From positions 1 through 64,000 of the forward strand of contig NZ_RBWU01000004.1 in the NCBI RefSeq assembly GCF_003634705.1: a stretch of DNA of 64,000 bases, in the 5' to 3' direction. How positions within the stretch are numbered: the stretch's first letter is position 1; each line of letters begins with the position of its first letter. Positions 43,635-51,814 of this stretch are shown one piece after another. Position numbers and translations under genes: made by a program. This DNA is from Actinomadura pelletieri DSM 43383. Its GTDB lineage: Bacteria > Actinomycetota > Actinomycetes > Streptosporangiales > Streptosporangiaceae. The notes beneath the pieces were generated by a model that saw only the letters and a list, made by a program, of their open reading frames with translations, ran no database searches and was not told the DNA's origin.

Positions 43635-43685
43635 TCAACAGGACGCGCTGCACACGCGAAGGAGGTCGACGTGGCGCCTCGCCAC
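43635..43685 (-). CDS. Sulfur-operon leader peptide ending RRHVDLLRVCSASC
   Basis: A 16-codon ORF (GTG at 43685, GGAG six bases upstream) encodes MARRHVDLLRVCSASC and stops before the permease gene; ATG 43706 would extend it to 23 residues. Leader peptides of this type, with (R)HVDLLRV and a C-terminal Cys, occur upstream of many actinobacterial sulfur-metabolism operons. They are thought to sense cysteine supply through ribosome stalling or attenuation. Two hairpins may form between its stop and the permease start (GGCCG CTGAT CGGCC; CCGC AGTCC GCGG). It supports a sulfur role for the whole operon. Confidence 0.82.
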   Translation of the reverse strand: MARRHVDLLRVCSASC

Positions 43686-43790
43686 CAAGATCTCCGCTGC
43701 GTTCATGCCTCAAGCATGCACACGGCATCCGCCCCTGTGAACCCCCAAAGAAGCCCGCTCCACCTGCGAAGACGTCCACACCGAAGAGGT

Positions 43791-43822
43791 TTCCCTATAA
43801 AACCTACCGTTTTACCAGGGAA
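43791..43822. promoter_or_regulatory. AT-rich inverted repeat upstream of the sulfur operon
   Basis: TAAAAC (43798-43803) and GTTTTA (43809-43814) form a perfect repeat inside a longer imperfect one (TTCCCT...AGGGAA, 43791-43822). Read on the minus strand it contains TTTTATAGGGAA, a possible -10 with flanking operator. It lies about 105 bases before the leader peptide. A sulfur regulator site is inferred. Confidence 0.5.
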
Positions 43823-44260
43823 TATGCCCGAAACGACCCCCGAGCCCGACCACCGCCACGGTTACGCAGATCACACCAACCGGAAACCCCAGGACAAACA
43901 GCCCGTAACCCCACCTCCACGGACGGTTCCACACCACCACCCTCGCGACGGCGGGCCCTGATGCCGGCAGGCGTCCCCCCGACGCAAGGCGCGCACGATC
44001 CCGACCTGCCGGGCCGACGGATCCGCATCACCACCGAACAGACCAGCCCCGAACAGATCCGATCGTCCTGGACGGCTTCGTCCACGCATACGCGCGCGGG
44101 GCCCTGGCACGCCATCGGTGAGCATGTCGTGGAGGTGCGCTGTGCATGGGCGCGTCGCGGGGATGCGCCCTCGCCGGGCGCTCTGCGGCTGGGTGTCTGT
44201 AACGATCAGTCGCTCGCTGTGACGATCGAGGAGACGCGCCCTGGGCGGGCGGTCTGCGGC
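43823..44260. other. Intergenic region without a credible gene
   Basis: Short open frames occur on both strands (for example 43824-43961 and 43961-44611 with a TGATG junction) but none has a ribosome site and family resemblance together. The composition looks like decayed coding sequence. No integrase, attachment site or regulatory hairpin was recognised, even though a tRNA cluster lies nearby. Confidence 0.4.
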
Positions 44261-44458
44261 TGGGCACGCGGCGTTGATTGGGCACGCGGCGTTGATTGGG
44301 TGCGCGGCGTTGGTTGGGTGTGTGGCGTTGGTTGGGTGTGTGGCGTTGGTTGGGTGTGTGGCGTTGGTTGGGTGTGCGGTGTCGGTTGGGTGTGCGGTGT
44401 CGGTTGGGTGCGTGGCGTTGGTTGGGTGTGCGGCGTTGGTTGGGTGCGTCGTGGGTGG
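44261..44458. repeat. 18-bp minisatellite, 10 full copies and one partial
   Basis: Tandem array of the unit TGGGTGTGTGGCGTTGGT with a few substitutions per copy (first two copies TGGGCACGCGGCGTTGAT; copies 7 and 8 with GTGTCGGT). Phase is kept at 18 bases from 44261, so all six frames stay open as six-residue repeats (for example Trp-Val-Cys-Gly-Val-Gly or, on the minus strand, Thr-Gln-Pro-Thr-Pro-His). No start signal makes it coding. Confidence 0.85.
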
Positions 44459-44711
44459 GGGCGCTGTGGAGGGGCGTGGGGGCGTGTCGTCCCGGGCGGG
44501 TTCACGCCGTACCGCTGGGCTGGCCTTCCGGTGTCTTGGTCAGGATTCCGGAGCCGTCATCAGGCCCGTTGCCCTGGTGCAGATCCTGCGGCTGTCGACT
44601 GCTTTGGGTGAAGGAGACCGGAGCGGTTTTAATGGGCGAGAATGCGGTCATCGCGCAGTCGGGCTCGGCCGTCAATTGCGCGCGCAAGGCTTCTTGGCCG
44701 TGCGTAATGTG

Positions 44712-44786
44712 TGGTGGGCGATACTGGGATTGAACCAGTGGCCTCTACCGTGTCAAGGTAGCGCTCTCCCACTGAGCTAATCGCCC
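44712..44786 (-). tRNA. tRNA-Val (GAC)
   Basis: Cloverleaf on the minus strand: acceptor GGGCGAT/ATCGCCC, D-arm with AGCTCAGT, anticodon stem-loop CTACC TTGACAC GGTAG giving GAC, T-arm with GGTTCAATCC. The CCA end is encoded at 44712-44714. Confidence 0.95.
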
Positions 44787-44790
44787 TTAG

Positions 44791-44861
44791 AGGTGGAGAC
44801 GGGATTTGAACCCGTGTACACGGCTTTGCAGGCCGTTGCCTCGCCTCTCGGCCACTCCACC
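44791..44861 (-). tRNA. tRNA-Cys (GCA)
   Basis: Acceptor GGTGGAG/CTCCACC, anticodon loop CTGCAAA giving GCA, T-arm GGGTTCAAATCCC. The discriminator is U and no CCA is encoded. Four bases from the Val tRNA. Confidence 0.95.
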
Positions 44862-44890
44862 AGAGCGAGACCTGATCGAGGGCCTCTCAG

Positions 44891-44963
44891 AGCGGACGAC
44901 GGGATTCGAACCCGCGACCCTCACCTTGGCAAGGTGATGCTCTACCAACTGAGCCACGTCCGC
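44891..44963 (-). tRNA. tRNA-Gly (GCC)
   Basis: Acceptor GCGGACG/CGTCCGC, anticodon stem-loop TCACC TTGCCAA GGTGA giving GCC, T-arm GGGTTCGAATCCC. No encoded CCA. It heads the Gly-Cys-Val cluster, an order common in actinobacteria. Confidence 0.95.
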
Positions 44964-44996
44964 CTGCGCGGGCCGGGAAGGCCCGCATGGACAACT

Positions 44997-45965
44997 CTAG
45001 CGGAATCCGTGTGTGCTTGCGTACTGAGACTCGGAGAGTTCGGCGTGCAGCGAGTTCCAGAACGTGAGCTCGGAGTCCTCCTCGAGGTGGGCGATACGGC
45101 CCCAGAACTCGCGGTCCTCGGCCTCGTGGGCGGCCGCGAGGGAGAGGGCGGGCATGACGGTGGTGCCGGCGTCCGCGGAGTCGAGGTCGGCGGGGGTGAG
45201 GTCGGCCGGGAGGGTGACGGGAACGGCCGGACGGTGGTGCTTGCCGCGCTTGCGCACCCGGATGGGCGAGGCGGCGGGCGCCTTGGCCGCGGCCACCCTG
45301 CCGGCGGCGAGGGCGACGGTGCCGCAGAGAACGAAGGCGAGGATGCCGCCGAGAACGACCTCCTGGGTGGGGAGCCCCTCGGGGGCGACGCTGGGCGGCT
45401 GCTGTTCGTGGGTGGTGGTGGGGGAGTTGGTGGCGGGGGCGCCGACCTTGTCGACGGTGGGGGCCGGGGCGGCGTGCTTGGGGGTGTACTTGGCCGCGAC
45501 CTTGACCTTGGAGGGGTAGCCGAAGCCGACGACGGAGTCCATGTCGCGGGTCTTGCGCATGAGCTTGTAGCCGTCGGCGTTGCCCTCGATCGTGTGCAGG
45601 GTCTTGCCGTCGACCTTCTCGACGATGCCGACGTGGTCGATCTGGTCGATGTCGTCGGAGCCGTTCCAGTCGTAGAAGACGATGGCGCCCGGCTCGGGCT
45701 CCTTGCCCCACGCGTCGTTCTTCTTGAACCACTTGGCGTGGTCGACGGTGGCGGCGAACTGGCCCGTCTGCTCGGTGACGTCCGCCTTGTCGGCGGCCCA
45801 GGCGAGGAACATGTCGCACCAGGGTGCGGTCGAGAAATACTCGTCGTGGTCGCCGTCGATGTTCTTGCGGTACCACTCGCCGAACTTGGTGTAACCGTCG
45901 CTCTTCTCGGTGTAGCCGAGTTCCTTCTTGGCGATGTCGAGCAGTTTCTTACCGATCGGGTCCAT
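44997..45965 (-). CDS. CHAP-domain protein with one membrane segment
   Basis: Protein of 322 residues. Residues 15-155 are a CHAP amidase/peptidase domain: catalytic Cys50 in STAPWCDMFLAW, His111 in DQIDHVGIVE, and a polar residue in TIEGNAD (about 127-129). A Pro/Thr-rich linker (160-200) and a single membrane helix (about 202-222) follow, then a basic and acidic tail. No N-terminal signal peptide is visible, so the topology is unclear. Actinomycete CHAP proteins of this type are thought to act on peptidoglycan. It sits upstream of the tRNA cluster on the same strand. Confidence 0.82.
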   Translation of the reverse strand: MDPIGKKLLDIAKKELGYTEKSDGYTKFGEWYRKNIDGDHDEYFSTAPWCDMFLAWAADKADVTEQTGQFAATVDHAKWFKKNDAWGKEPEPGAIVFYDWNGSDDIDQIDHVGIVEKVDGKTLHTIEGNADGYKLMRKTRDMDSVVGFGYPSKVKVAAKYTPKHAAPAPTVDKVGAPATNSPTTTHEQQPPSVAPEGLPTQEVVLGGILAFVLCGTVALAAGRVAAAKAPAASPIRVRKRGKHHRPAVPVTLPADLTPADLDSADAGTTVMPALSLAAAHEAEDREFWGRIAHLEEDSELTFWNSLHAELSESQYASTHGFR

Positions 45966-46115
45966 ATCGCTCCCTGCCGCCTCGCTCGTTCGGGCAGGGT
46001 GGCGCCCGACCGGGGAATCGGAACGCGCCCAATGTCACGTTCCGATCTCGACGGAATGTAGCGAAGGTAAACCGCGAGCGGCAACCCGTTCCGCAGAACC
46101 GGCCAAATCGGGCTA

Positions 46116-46934
46116 CTAGAAGTAGCCCCGAGGGAGGACGGTGACGGGGCACGGCGCGGCCCGCAGGACCTTGAGGGCGACCTCGCCGAGGAAGACCCGG
46201 TGTGCGGCGGCGTCCTCGCTGGACGCGCAGACGAGGATCTCGCCGTCCTGCCAGTCCACGTCGTCGAGGGCGTCGGCCACGTCGTCGCCCTCGGCGAGGT
46301 CGGCGGACACGTCCTCGGGCGGCAGGTCGGCCGAGTCCAGGGCGAGGCGGATGGCGAGGGCGAGGTCGTCGCGGAGCTGTTCGGTCCCGGCGGCGTCGCC
46401 GATCGCGAGGGTGACGAGGCGGAGCGGGATCTCCAGCCGTTCGGAGGCCTGGGCGGCGCGGATGACCGCGTCGTCGCACTGGGGCCGCCGGACGTACATG
46501 ACCGTGATCCGGGTCAGGTCGTCCGACGGCGTGTGGCCGGACGGGGCGAGCATGACGGCCTCGGTGGCCGAGTGCAGCAGATGGTCGGCGGCGGCGCCGA
46601 TGCCGATACGGCCCCGGGCGCCGCCCTCCGGGGAGCCGACGACGATCAGGTCGGCGCCGATCCGGCTGGCGAGGACGGTGAGCCCGCGGCCGACGCTGCG
46701 TCCCTCCTGGACGTGCAGGTCGGCGGGCCGGTCGTCGAGCAGTTCGGACGCCTGTTCCAGCAGCGTGCGGGCCTCGCCCGCGGCGGCGGGCAGGCTCGGC
46801 GGGTGGACGGTCGCGACGCTCAACCGGCCGCCGGTCAACGCGGCGATGGACGCCGCCAGGTGCAGGGCCTCCCGTCCGCCCGCGTCGTTGACGTAGCCGG
46901 CGAGGACGTGTTCCCCGATCATGAGACCCAGCAT
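46116..46934 (-). CDS. Universal stress protein, tandem domain
   Basis: Cytosolic protein of 272 residues with two Usp domains. The first ends in the ATP-binding motif VGSPEGGARGRIGIGAAADHLL; the second (about 145-270) has only a weak glycine motif (VFLGEVALKVL) and may be non-binding. Start ATG 46934 (or 46922). Divergent from the flavin-dependent oxidoreductase gene. Confidence 0.88.
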   Translation of the reverse strand: MLGLMIGEHVLAGYVNDAGGREALHLAASIAALTGGRLSVATVHPPSLPAAAGEARTLLEQASELLDDRPADLHVQEGRSVGRGLTVLASRIGADLIVVGSPEGGARGRIGIGAAADHLLHSATEAVMLAPSGHTPSDDLTRITVMYVRRPQCDDAVIRAAQASERLEIPLRLVTLAIGDAAGTEQLRDDLALAIRLALDSADLPPEDVSADLAEGDDVADALDDVDWQDGEILVCASSEDAAAHRVFLGEVALKVLRAAPCPVTVLPRGYF

Positions 46935-47068
46935 TCCCCGAAGGACACCGATCAGACCAGGGGTGGCCCGTGGACCCCGCGTGGACGGCCGCGCCGGCGG
47001 TCAGGAATAGGGCCCGGGGCCGCGCGGTTCGGTAGGGTGATTGAACGTTCTACTACTTGGAGGCCGGC

Positions 47069-48148
47069 ATGCAGTTCGGGATCTTCACGGTCGGTGACGT
47101 CACACCCGACCCGACCACCGGGCGCGTCCCGTCCGAGGCCGAGCGGATCAAGGCCATGGTGGCGATCGCCGCCAAGGCCGAGGAGGTGGGTCTGGACGTC
47201 TTCGCCACCGGCGAGCACCACAACCCGCCGTTCGTGCCGTCCTCCCCGACGACCATGCTCGGGTACGTCGCCGCCCGCACCGAGCGGCTGATCCTCTCCA
47301 CCGCGACCACGCTGATCACCACCAACGACCCGGTGAAGATCGCCGAGGACTTCGCGATGCTCCAGCACCTGGCGGACGGCCGGGTGGACCTGATGATGGG
47401 CCGCGGCAACACCGCCCCGGTCTACCCCTGGTTCGGCAAGGACATCCGCGACGGCATCGACCTCGCCATCGAGAACTACCACCTGCTGCACCGGCTCTGG
47501 CGGGAGGACGTCGTCGACTGGGAGGGGCGGTTCCGCACGCCGTTGCAGTCGTTCACCTCGACCCCGCGCCCGCTGGACGGCGTGCCGCCGTTCGTCTGGC
47601 ACGGCTCGATCCGCAGCCCGGAGATCGCCGAGCAGGCCGCCTACTACGGCGACGGGTTCTTCGCCAACCACATCTTCTGGCCGAAGGAGCACTTCCAGAA
47701 GCTCATCGGCCTCTACCGGCGGCGCTACGAGCACTACGGGCACGGGTCCGCCGACCAGGCGATCGTCGGCCTCGGCGGGCAGGTGTTCATGCGGAAGAAC
47801 TCCCAGGACGCCGTCCGCGAGTTCCGGCCCTACTTCGACAACGCCCCGGTGTACGGGCACGGCCCGTCGCTGGAGGAGTTCACGGCCGAGACCCCGCTGA
47901 CGGTGGGCAGCCCGCAGCAGGTCATCGAGAAGACCCTGTCGTTCCGCGACCACTTCGGCGACTACCAGCGGCAGCTCTTCCTGATGGACCACGCGGGACT
48001 TCCGCTGAAGACCGTCCTGGAGCAGATCGACCTGCTGGGGGAGGAGGTCGTGCCGGTGCTGCGCAGGGAGTTCGAGGCGCTGCGCCCGGCGCACGTGCCC
48101 GCGACCGCGCCCACCCACGCCTCGCGACTCACCGAGGAGGTCCGATGA
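47069..48148 (+). CDS. CE1758-family LLM flavin-dependent monooxygenase
   Basis: Luciferase-like, FMN- or F420-using monooxygenase of 359 residues. Seen: MQFGIFTVGDV, EVGLDVFATGEHH, ILSTATTLITTNDPVKIAEDFAMLQHLADGRVDLMMGRGN, and WHGSIRSPEIAEQAAYYGDGFFAN. GGAGG before ATG 47069 decides the start. It forms a two-gene unit with a flavin reductase, the conserved CE1758/CE1759 pair; substrate unknown. The stop overlaps the next ATG. Confidence 0.9.
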   Translation: MQFGIFTVGDVTPDPTTGRVPSEAERIKAMVAIAAKAEEVGLDVFATGEHHNPPFVPSSPTTMLGYVAARTERLILSTATTLITTNDPVKIAEDFAMLQHLADGRVDLMMGRGNTAPVYPWFGKDIRDGIDLAIENYHLLHRLWREDVVDWEGRFRTPLQSFTSTPRPLDGVPPFVWHGSIRSPEIAEQAAYYGDGFFANHIFWPKEHFQKLIGLYRRRYEHYGHGSADQAIVGLGGQVFMRKNSQDAVREFRPYFDNAPVYGHGPSLEEFTAETPLTVGSPQQVIEKTLSFRDHFGDYQRQLFLMDHAGLPLKTVLEQIDLLGEEVVPVLRREFEALRPAHVPATAPTHASRLTEEVR

Positions 48149-48744
48149 CCACGCTCGCCGTCATCTCCGCCGGGCTCGGACGGCCGTCGTCCACCCGGCT
48201 CCTCGCCGACCGGCTCGCCGCGGCGACCGTCGCGGCGCTGCGGCGGGACGTCTCCGTCGAGACGATCGAGCTGCGCGACCACGCGCACGCGATGGTCGAC
48301 GCCGCCCTCACCGGCTTCCCGTCCGGGACGTTCCGCGCCGCGGTCGAGACGGTGACGAACGCCGACGGCCTGATCGCCGTGACGCCCGTCTTCAACGCCT
48401 CCTACAGCGGCCTGTGCAAGACGTTCTTCGACGTCGTCGAGCGGGACGCCCTGGACGGCACGCCGGTACTGCTCGGCGCGACCGGCGGCACCGAACGGCA
48501 CTCCCTGGCCATCGACTACGCCATGCGCCCGCTGCTGGCCTACCTGCGGGCCGCCGTCGTCCCGACCGGCGTGTACGCGGCGTCCACCGACTGGGGCGGG
48601 GAGGGCGGGCTCGCCGACCGCGTCGACCGCGCCGCCGCCGAGCTGGCCGCGCTGATGGAGGCCCGTCCCGCGCCGGCGAAGGCCGACCCGTACGACGAGC
48701 CCGTCCCGTTCGAGAAGCTCCTGGCCCAGGGCGCCGGCCAATAG
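48145..48744 (+). CDS. CE1759-family NAD(P)H-dependent FMN reductase
   Basis: Flavodoxin-fold reductase of 199 residues: LAVISAGLGRPSSTRLLADRL, ADGLIAVTPVFNASYSGLCKTFFDVVE, and LLGATGGTERHSLAIDYAMRPLLAYL. It supplies reduced flavin to the coupled monooxygenase. ATGA overlap. Confidence 0.9.
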   Translation: MTTLAVISAGLGRPSSTRLLADRLAAATVAALRRDVSVETIELRDHAHAMVDAALTGFPSGTFRAAVETVTNADGLIAVTPVFNASYSGLCKTFFDVVERDALDGTPVLLGATGGTERHSLAIDYAMRPLLAYLRAAVVPTGVYAASTDWGGEGGLADRVDRAAAELAALMEARPAPAKADPYDEPVPFEKLLAQGAGQ

Positions 48745-48755
48745 CTTAAGGTTTG

Positions 48756-48767
48756 GCTTATATAAGC
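48756..48767. promoter_or_regulatory. Perfect 12-bp palindrome before the ArsR-AHSA1 operon
   Basis: GCTTATATAAGC lies 20 bases before the ArsR GTG, within the likely promoter (TATAAG as -10). A nearby AGCTTAAGG adds a weaker copy. It is a candidate autorepressor site. Confidence 0.6.
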
Positions 48768-48787
48768 GAATCCTGTAGCTTGGGGTC

Positions 48788-49144
48788 GTGCACGCGTTCG
48801 ATGTGTTGGGTGATCCGGTGCGGCGCAGAATCCTGGAGCTGCTCGCCGACGGCGAGCGGTCCTCCGGCGAGGTGTCCACGGTCATCCGGGAGGAGTTCGG
48901 GATCTCGCAGCCCGCGGTGTCGCAGCATCTGAAGGTGCTGCGCGACAGCGGGTTCGCGGTCGTGCGGGCGGAGGGGACGCGGCGGCTCTACTCCGTCGAG
49001 CCCGGTCCGCTGCGGGAGATCGACGCCTGGCTCGGCCGGTTCCGCCGGTACTGGACGCCGCATCTGGACGCCCTGGCGACGGAGATCGCGCGCGGCAGGC
49101 GCGCCCGTCGCCGCGCCGAGAGCGACTCAGGGAGCGAACAATGA
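48788..49144 (+). CDS. ArsR-family regulator
   Basis: Winged-helix protein (118 residues) with FDVLGDPVRRRILELLADGE, recognition segment ISQPAVSQHLKVLRDSGFA and wing AEGTRRLYSV. It has no metal-thiolate motif. GTG start after a short leader. It overlaps the SRPBCC gene by 4 bases; such ArsR-AHSA1 pairs are common and co-regulated. Confidence 0.9.
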   Translation: MHAFDVLGDPVRRRILELLADGERSSGEVSTVIREEFGISQPAVSQHLKVLRDSGFAVVRAEGTRRLYSVEPGPLREIDAWLGRFRRYWTPHLDALATEIARGRRARRRAESDSGSEQ

Positions 49145-49791
49145 TCGAAGTGACGGGGCAGATCAACGCGGTCCGGCGGCGGGTCGGTGAACGGGTCCTG
49201 GAGGCCGGCACCGCCCGGACCCTCACGGTGAGCCAGACCTACGACACCGACGTCGAGGACCTGTGGGACGCCGTGACCAACGCCGACCGCATCGCCCGTT
49301 GGTTCCTGCCCGTCTCCGGGGAACTGCGCCTCGGCGGCAGGTACGAGCTGGAGGGCAACGCCAGCGGGACGATCGAGCACTGTGACCCGCCCAAGGGCTT
49401 CTCCGCGACCTGGGAGTACGGCGGCCAGACCAGCTGGATCGAGGTCCGGCTGACGCCCGAGGACGGCGGCCGGGCCCGCTTCGAACTGGAGCACATCGCC
49501 CACGTCGACGACCACTGGGAGCAGTTCGGTCCCGGCGCGGTCGGCATCGGCTGGGACATGGGCCTGCTCGGTCTCGCCCTGCACGTGTCGTCCGGTATGG
49601 ACGCCCCCGCGGATCTCGGCAAGGAGTGGTCCGCCACTGAGGAGGCCAAGGAGTTCATGCGCCAGAGCGGCGAGGGCTGGTTCAGGGCGCATGTCGCCAC
49701 CGGCGACGACGAGGCCATGTGCCGCGCCGCCGCCGACCGGACCATCGCCGCCTACACCGGGGACACGCCTTCACAGGACGGCGGCCACTGA
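49141..49791 (+). CDS. SRPBCC (AHSA1-like) protein
   Basis: Helix-grip protein of 216 residues: TLTVSQTYDTDVEDLWDAVTNADRIARWFLPVSGEL, GRYELEGNASGTIEHCDPPKGFSATWEY, RARFELEHIAHVDDHWEQFGPGAVGIGWDMGL. It probably binds a hydrophobic ligand; partner of the coupled ArsR regulator. Confidence 0.88.
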   Translation: MIEVTGQINAVRRRVGERVLEAGTARTLTVSQTYDTDVEDLWDAVTNADRIARWFLPVSGELRLGGRYELEGNASGTIEHCDPPKGFSATWEYGGQTSWIEVRLTPEDGGRARFELEHIAHVDDHWEQFGPGAVGIGWDMGLLGLALHVSSGMDAPADLGKEWSATEEAKEFMRQSGEGWFRAHVATGDDEAMCRAAADRTIAAYTGDTPSQDGGH

Positions 49792-49798
49792 CCCAGGC

Positions 49799-49876
49799 CA
49801 CTCACGCGGGTCACTGACGCGGGGCACTCACGCGGGGCACTCACGCGGGGCACTCACGCGGGGCACTCAGGCAGGA
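49799..49876. repeat. 13-bp tandem repeat (about 6 units)
   Basis: The unit CACTCACGCGGGG recurs at 13-base spacing from 49799, with variants at the ends. It follows the SRPBCC stop directly, and is non-coding. Confidence 0.85.
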
Positions 49877-50073
49877 CGCGAGCTGCTGACGGTCGCTGAC
49901 CAGAATTCGCCCGAAATTGGCAGGGACGGACAAGAGCGGGCCTCCATCCGGCAACGCCTGCCATGGCGTGCCCGGACCGACGCTCGTACGCTGCGTCCAA
50001 CGCTCACCGAGTGGTTGAACGCTCATCGGGTGAGGGCGGGGGAGTCAGCGCACCAACCTGCAAGGAGCCCTCC

Positions 50074-50670
50074 GTGATCATCAAACGAGTCGCGTTGTCG
50101 GCCCTGCTCGTCATGTCCGCCGGTGGCACCTCCGTCGCGGCCGCCGCGACGCTCCCGGCCCCGGACGGCGCCGCTCCCGGCGCCGCCTTCACGGTGACGA
50201 GCAGCGCCTTCCGGAACGGTGGCACGATCCCGACCGTCCACGAGTGCACGAGCAGCGGTGACAACGACCCGCGCAAGAAGAACGAGTCGCCGCCGCTGGA
50301 GTGGTCCGGCGCGCCGGACGGTGCGCTGAGCTACGCGATCATCATGCGGGACGTCGACAACCGGAACCTGCTGCACTGGATCATCTACGACATCGAGCCG
50401 GCGGTCACCGCACTGCCGCAGAAAGTCGAGCACGTGTACCAGCCCTCGGTGCCCAAGGGCTCCCGGCAGATCTACTACCGCGGGAGCGCCTCCCTGTGGG
50501 GTTACCAGGGCCCCTGTTCACCGAGGTCGGTGAACACCTACACGTTCACCGTCTACGCGCTCGACCGGGCGACCCTGACGGAACTGAACGAGAACTCCAC
50601 GATCCAGACCGCGGCCAACTCCATCACCAGGGCGTCGCTGGGCTCGGCGACGATCTCCGGGGAGTCGTAG
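50074..50670 (+). CDS. Secreted YbhB/YbcL-type PEBP (Raf kinase inhibitor-like) protein
   Basis: PEBP-fold protein of 198 residues with a signal peptide (basic MIIKR, hydrophobic ALSALLVMSAGG, cleavage after AAAA). Seen: VTSSAFRNGGTIPTVHECTS, SPPLEWSGAPDGALSYAIIMRDVD, LLHWIIYDI, and GYQGPCSP, the ligand-site signature. AAGGAG supports the GTG at 50074. A binding-protein or inhibitor role outside the cell is known for relatives only in outline. Confidence 0.88.
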   Translation: MIIKRVALSALLVMSAGGTSVAAAATLPAPDGAAPGAAFTVTSSAFRNGGTIPTVHECTSSGDNDPRKKNESPPLEWSGAPDGALSYAIIMRDVDNRNLLHWIIYDIEPAVTALPQKVEHVYQPSVPKGSRQIYYRGSASLWGYQGPCSPRSVNTYTFTVYALDRATLTELNENSTIQTAANSITRASLGSATISGES

Positions 50671-50692
50671 ACCGCGCCGAGACCGGCGAGGT

Positions 50693-51814
50693 TCAGACGC
50701 GCCAGGAGCGGACGAGTTCGTCGAGCGCGGCCTGGTCGTAGGTGATGCCCTGCGACCGGAGTTCCTGGGCGACCAGGTCACCGTCACCGCCGTGCTTGGC
50801 CAGCAGCCGGTACACCGCGTACGGGAACCAGTGGTTGTCGCTGATCCGCCGGATGTCGGCCTCGTCGCAGGTGTAGCCCTCGGCCCGCACGTCGGCGAGG
50901 GTCGCGGCGATGTCGCCGTGGCGGCGTTCGAGGATCTCGATGACGAGGGAACGCAGGGTCTCCGGGTCGGGGGCCGGTGCGGCGACCTCCTCGACCGCGG
51001 CGCCGTGGCCGTTGAGGCTTCCGCGCGCCGCGGCGCTGACGACCGCCAGCTCCGGCGCGGGTTCCGGCATGGGCGCCGGCGCCTGCGGGACGGATGCGAC
51101 GGCTCCGGCTCCGGCGTCCTGGTCCCGCTTGGGCTTGGGTTCCGGCTCGGGTTTCGCGGGCGCCTGCCCGGTCGTGGCGGCGTTCTCGGCGGTGGCGGCG
51201 GACTGGGTGCCCGACTCGATGGCGACCTTTCCGGAGTGACCGGGAACCTGGATCTGCGGGAACGGGCCGGTATTCCGCAGCGGCAACAGCGTGATCTGGT
51301 TCAGGGTGACGGGCCCGGTGATGGCGCGCGTCTGCGGTTCCGGCTGTTTCTCCGGCTGCTCCTCGACCTCCTGTGACACGTACCGGTGCAGGGTCCGCAG
51401 CAGGACGAACAAGCCGAGCATCGACACGATGGGCGGGACGGCCGCCGTCGCCTGGTAGGAGAACGTCTTGTTCCCGACGTGGCCCACGTTGAAGACCAGG
51501 CTGGCCGTCCAGCCGGCGAGGGCGATGGTCAGCGGCAGGAAGAAGTCCAGCCAGCTCAGCAGGGCCCGGCGGCGCAGCACGAAGGCGTCGACGGCCAGCA
51601 GGAAGAGGCCGAGTTCCCCGACGATGATGAACAGGTCGACCAGCAGGGGGAACGACTCGGCCTTCCAGCCCCGCAGGCCGTGGTCCAGGGCCCAGTGGTA
51701 GAGCCCGGCGTAGGACTGGGCGAAGCCGCCGGCGGTGGCCGTCAGGACCGCGGCCGCCATGAAGGCGATGGCCCCCCACCGTGTGATGACCTGTGCCCGG
51801 TTGGCAGCGTTCAT
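50693..51814 (-). CDS. DUF2637-domain membrane protein
   Basis: Protein of 373 residues with four N-terminal membrane helices (residues 12-145), matching the DUF2637 pattern in actinobacteria, often in mobile or conjugative contexts. A long Pro/Glu/Ala-rich cytosolic linker (160-290) and a folded C-terminal part (EILERRHGDIAATLADVRAEGYTCDEADIRRISDNHWFPY) follow. GGAG before ATG 51814. Function unknown. Confidence 0.8.
   Translation of the reverse strand: MNAANRAQVITRWGAIAFMAAAVLTATAGGFAQSYAGLYHWALDHGLRGWKAESFPLLVDLFIIVGELGLFLLAVDAFVLRRRALLSWLDFFLPLTIALAGWTASLVFNVGHVGNKTFSYQATAAVPPIVSMLGLFVLLRTLHRYVSQEVEEQPEKQPEPQTRAITGPVTLNQITLLPLRNTGPFPQIQVPGHSGKVAIESGTQSAATAENAATTGQAPAKPEPEPKPKRDQDAGAGAVASVPQAPAPMPEPAPELAVVSAAARGSLNGHGAAVEEVAAPAPDPETLRSLVIEILERRHGDIAATLADVRAEGYTCDEADIRRISDNHWFPYAVYRLLAKHGGDGDLVAQELRSQGITYDQAALDELVRSWRV

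Noticed and set aside
44206..44505. Minus-strand Pro/Thr/Gln repeat protein of 99 residues
   Set aside because: Produced by the 18-bp minisatellite; all frames stay open, no ribosome site or signal peptide.
43824..44611. Two + strand ORFs joined by TGATG after the sulfur-operon promoter
   Set aside because: No recognisable domain, no ribosome site, and the second enters the minisatellite.
43707..44711. Integrated element at the tRNA cluster
   Set aside because: No integrase, excisionase, replication gene or duplicated tRNA end was found.
49799..49876. CRISPR array
   Set aside because: The 13-bp units are contiguous, without spacers, and no cas genes are present. The same holds for the repeats at 44261 and 53902.
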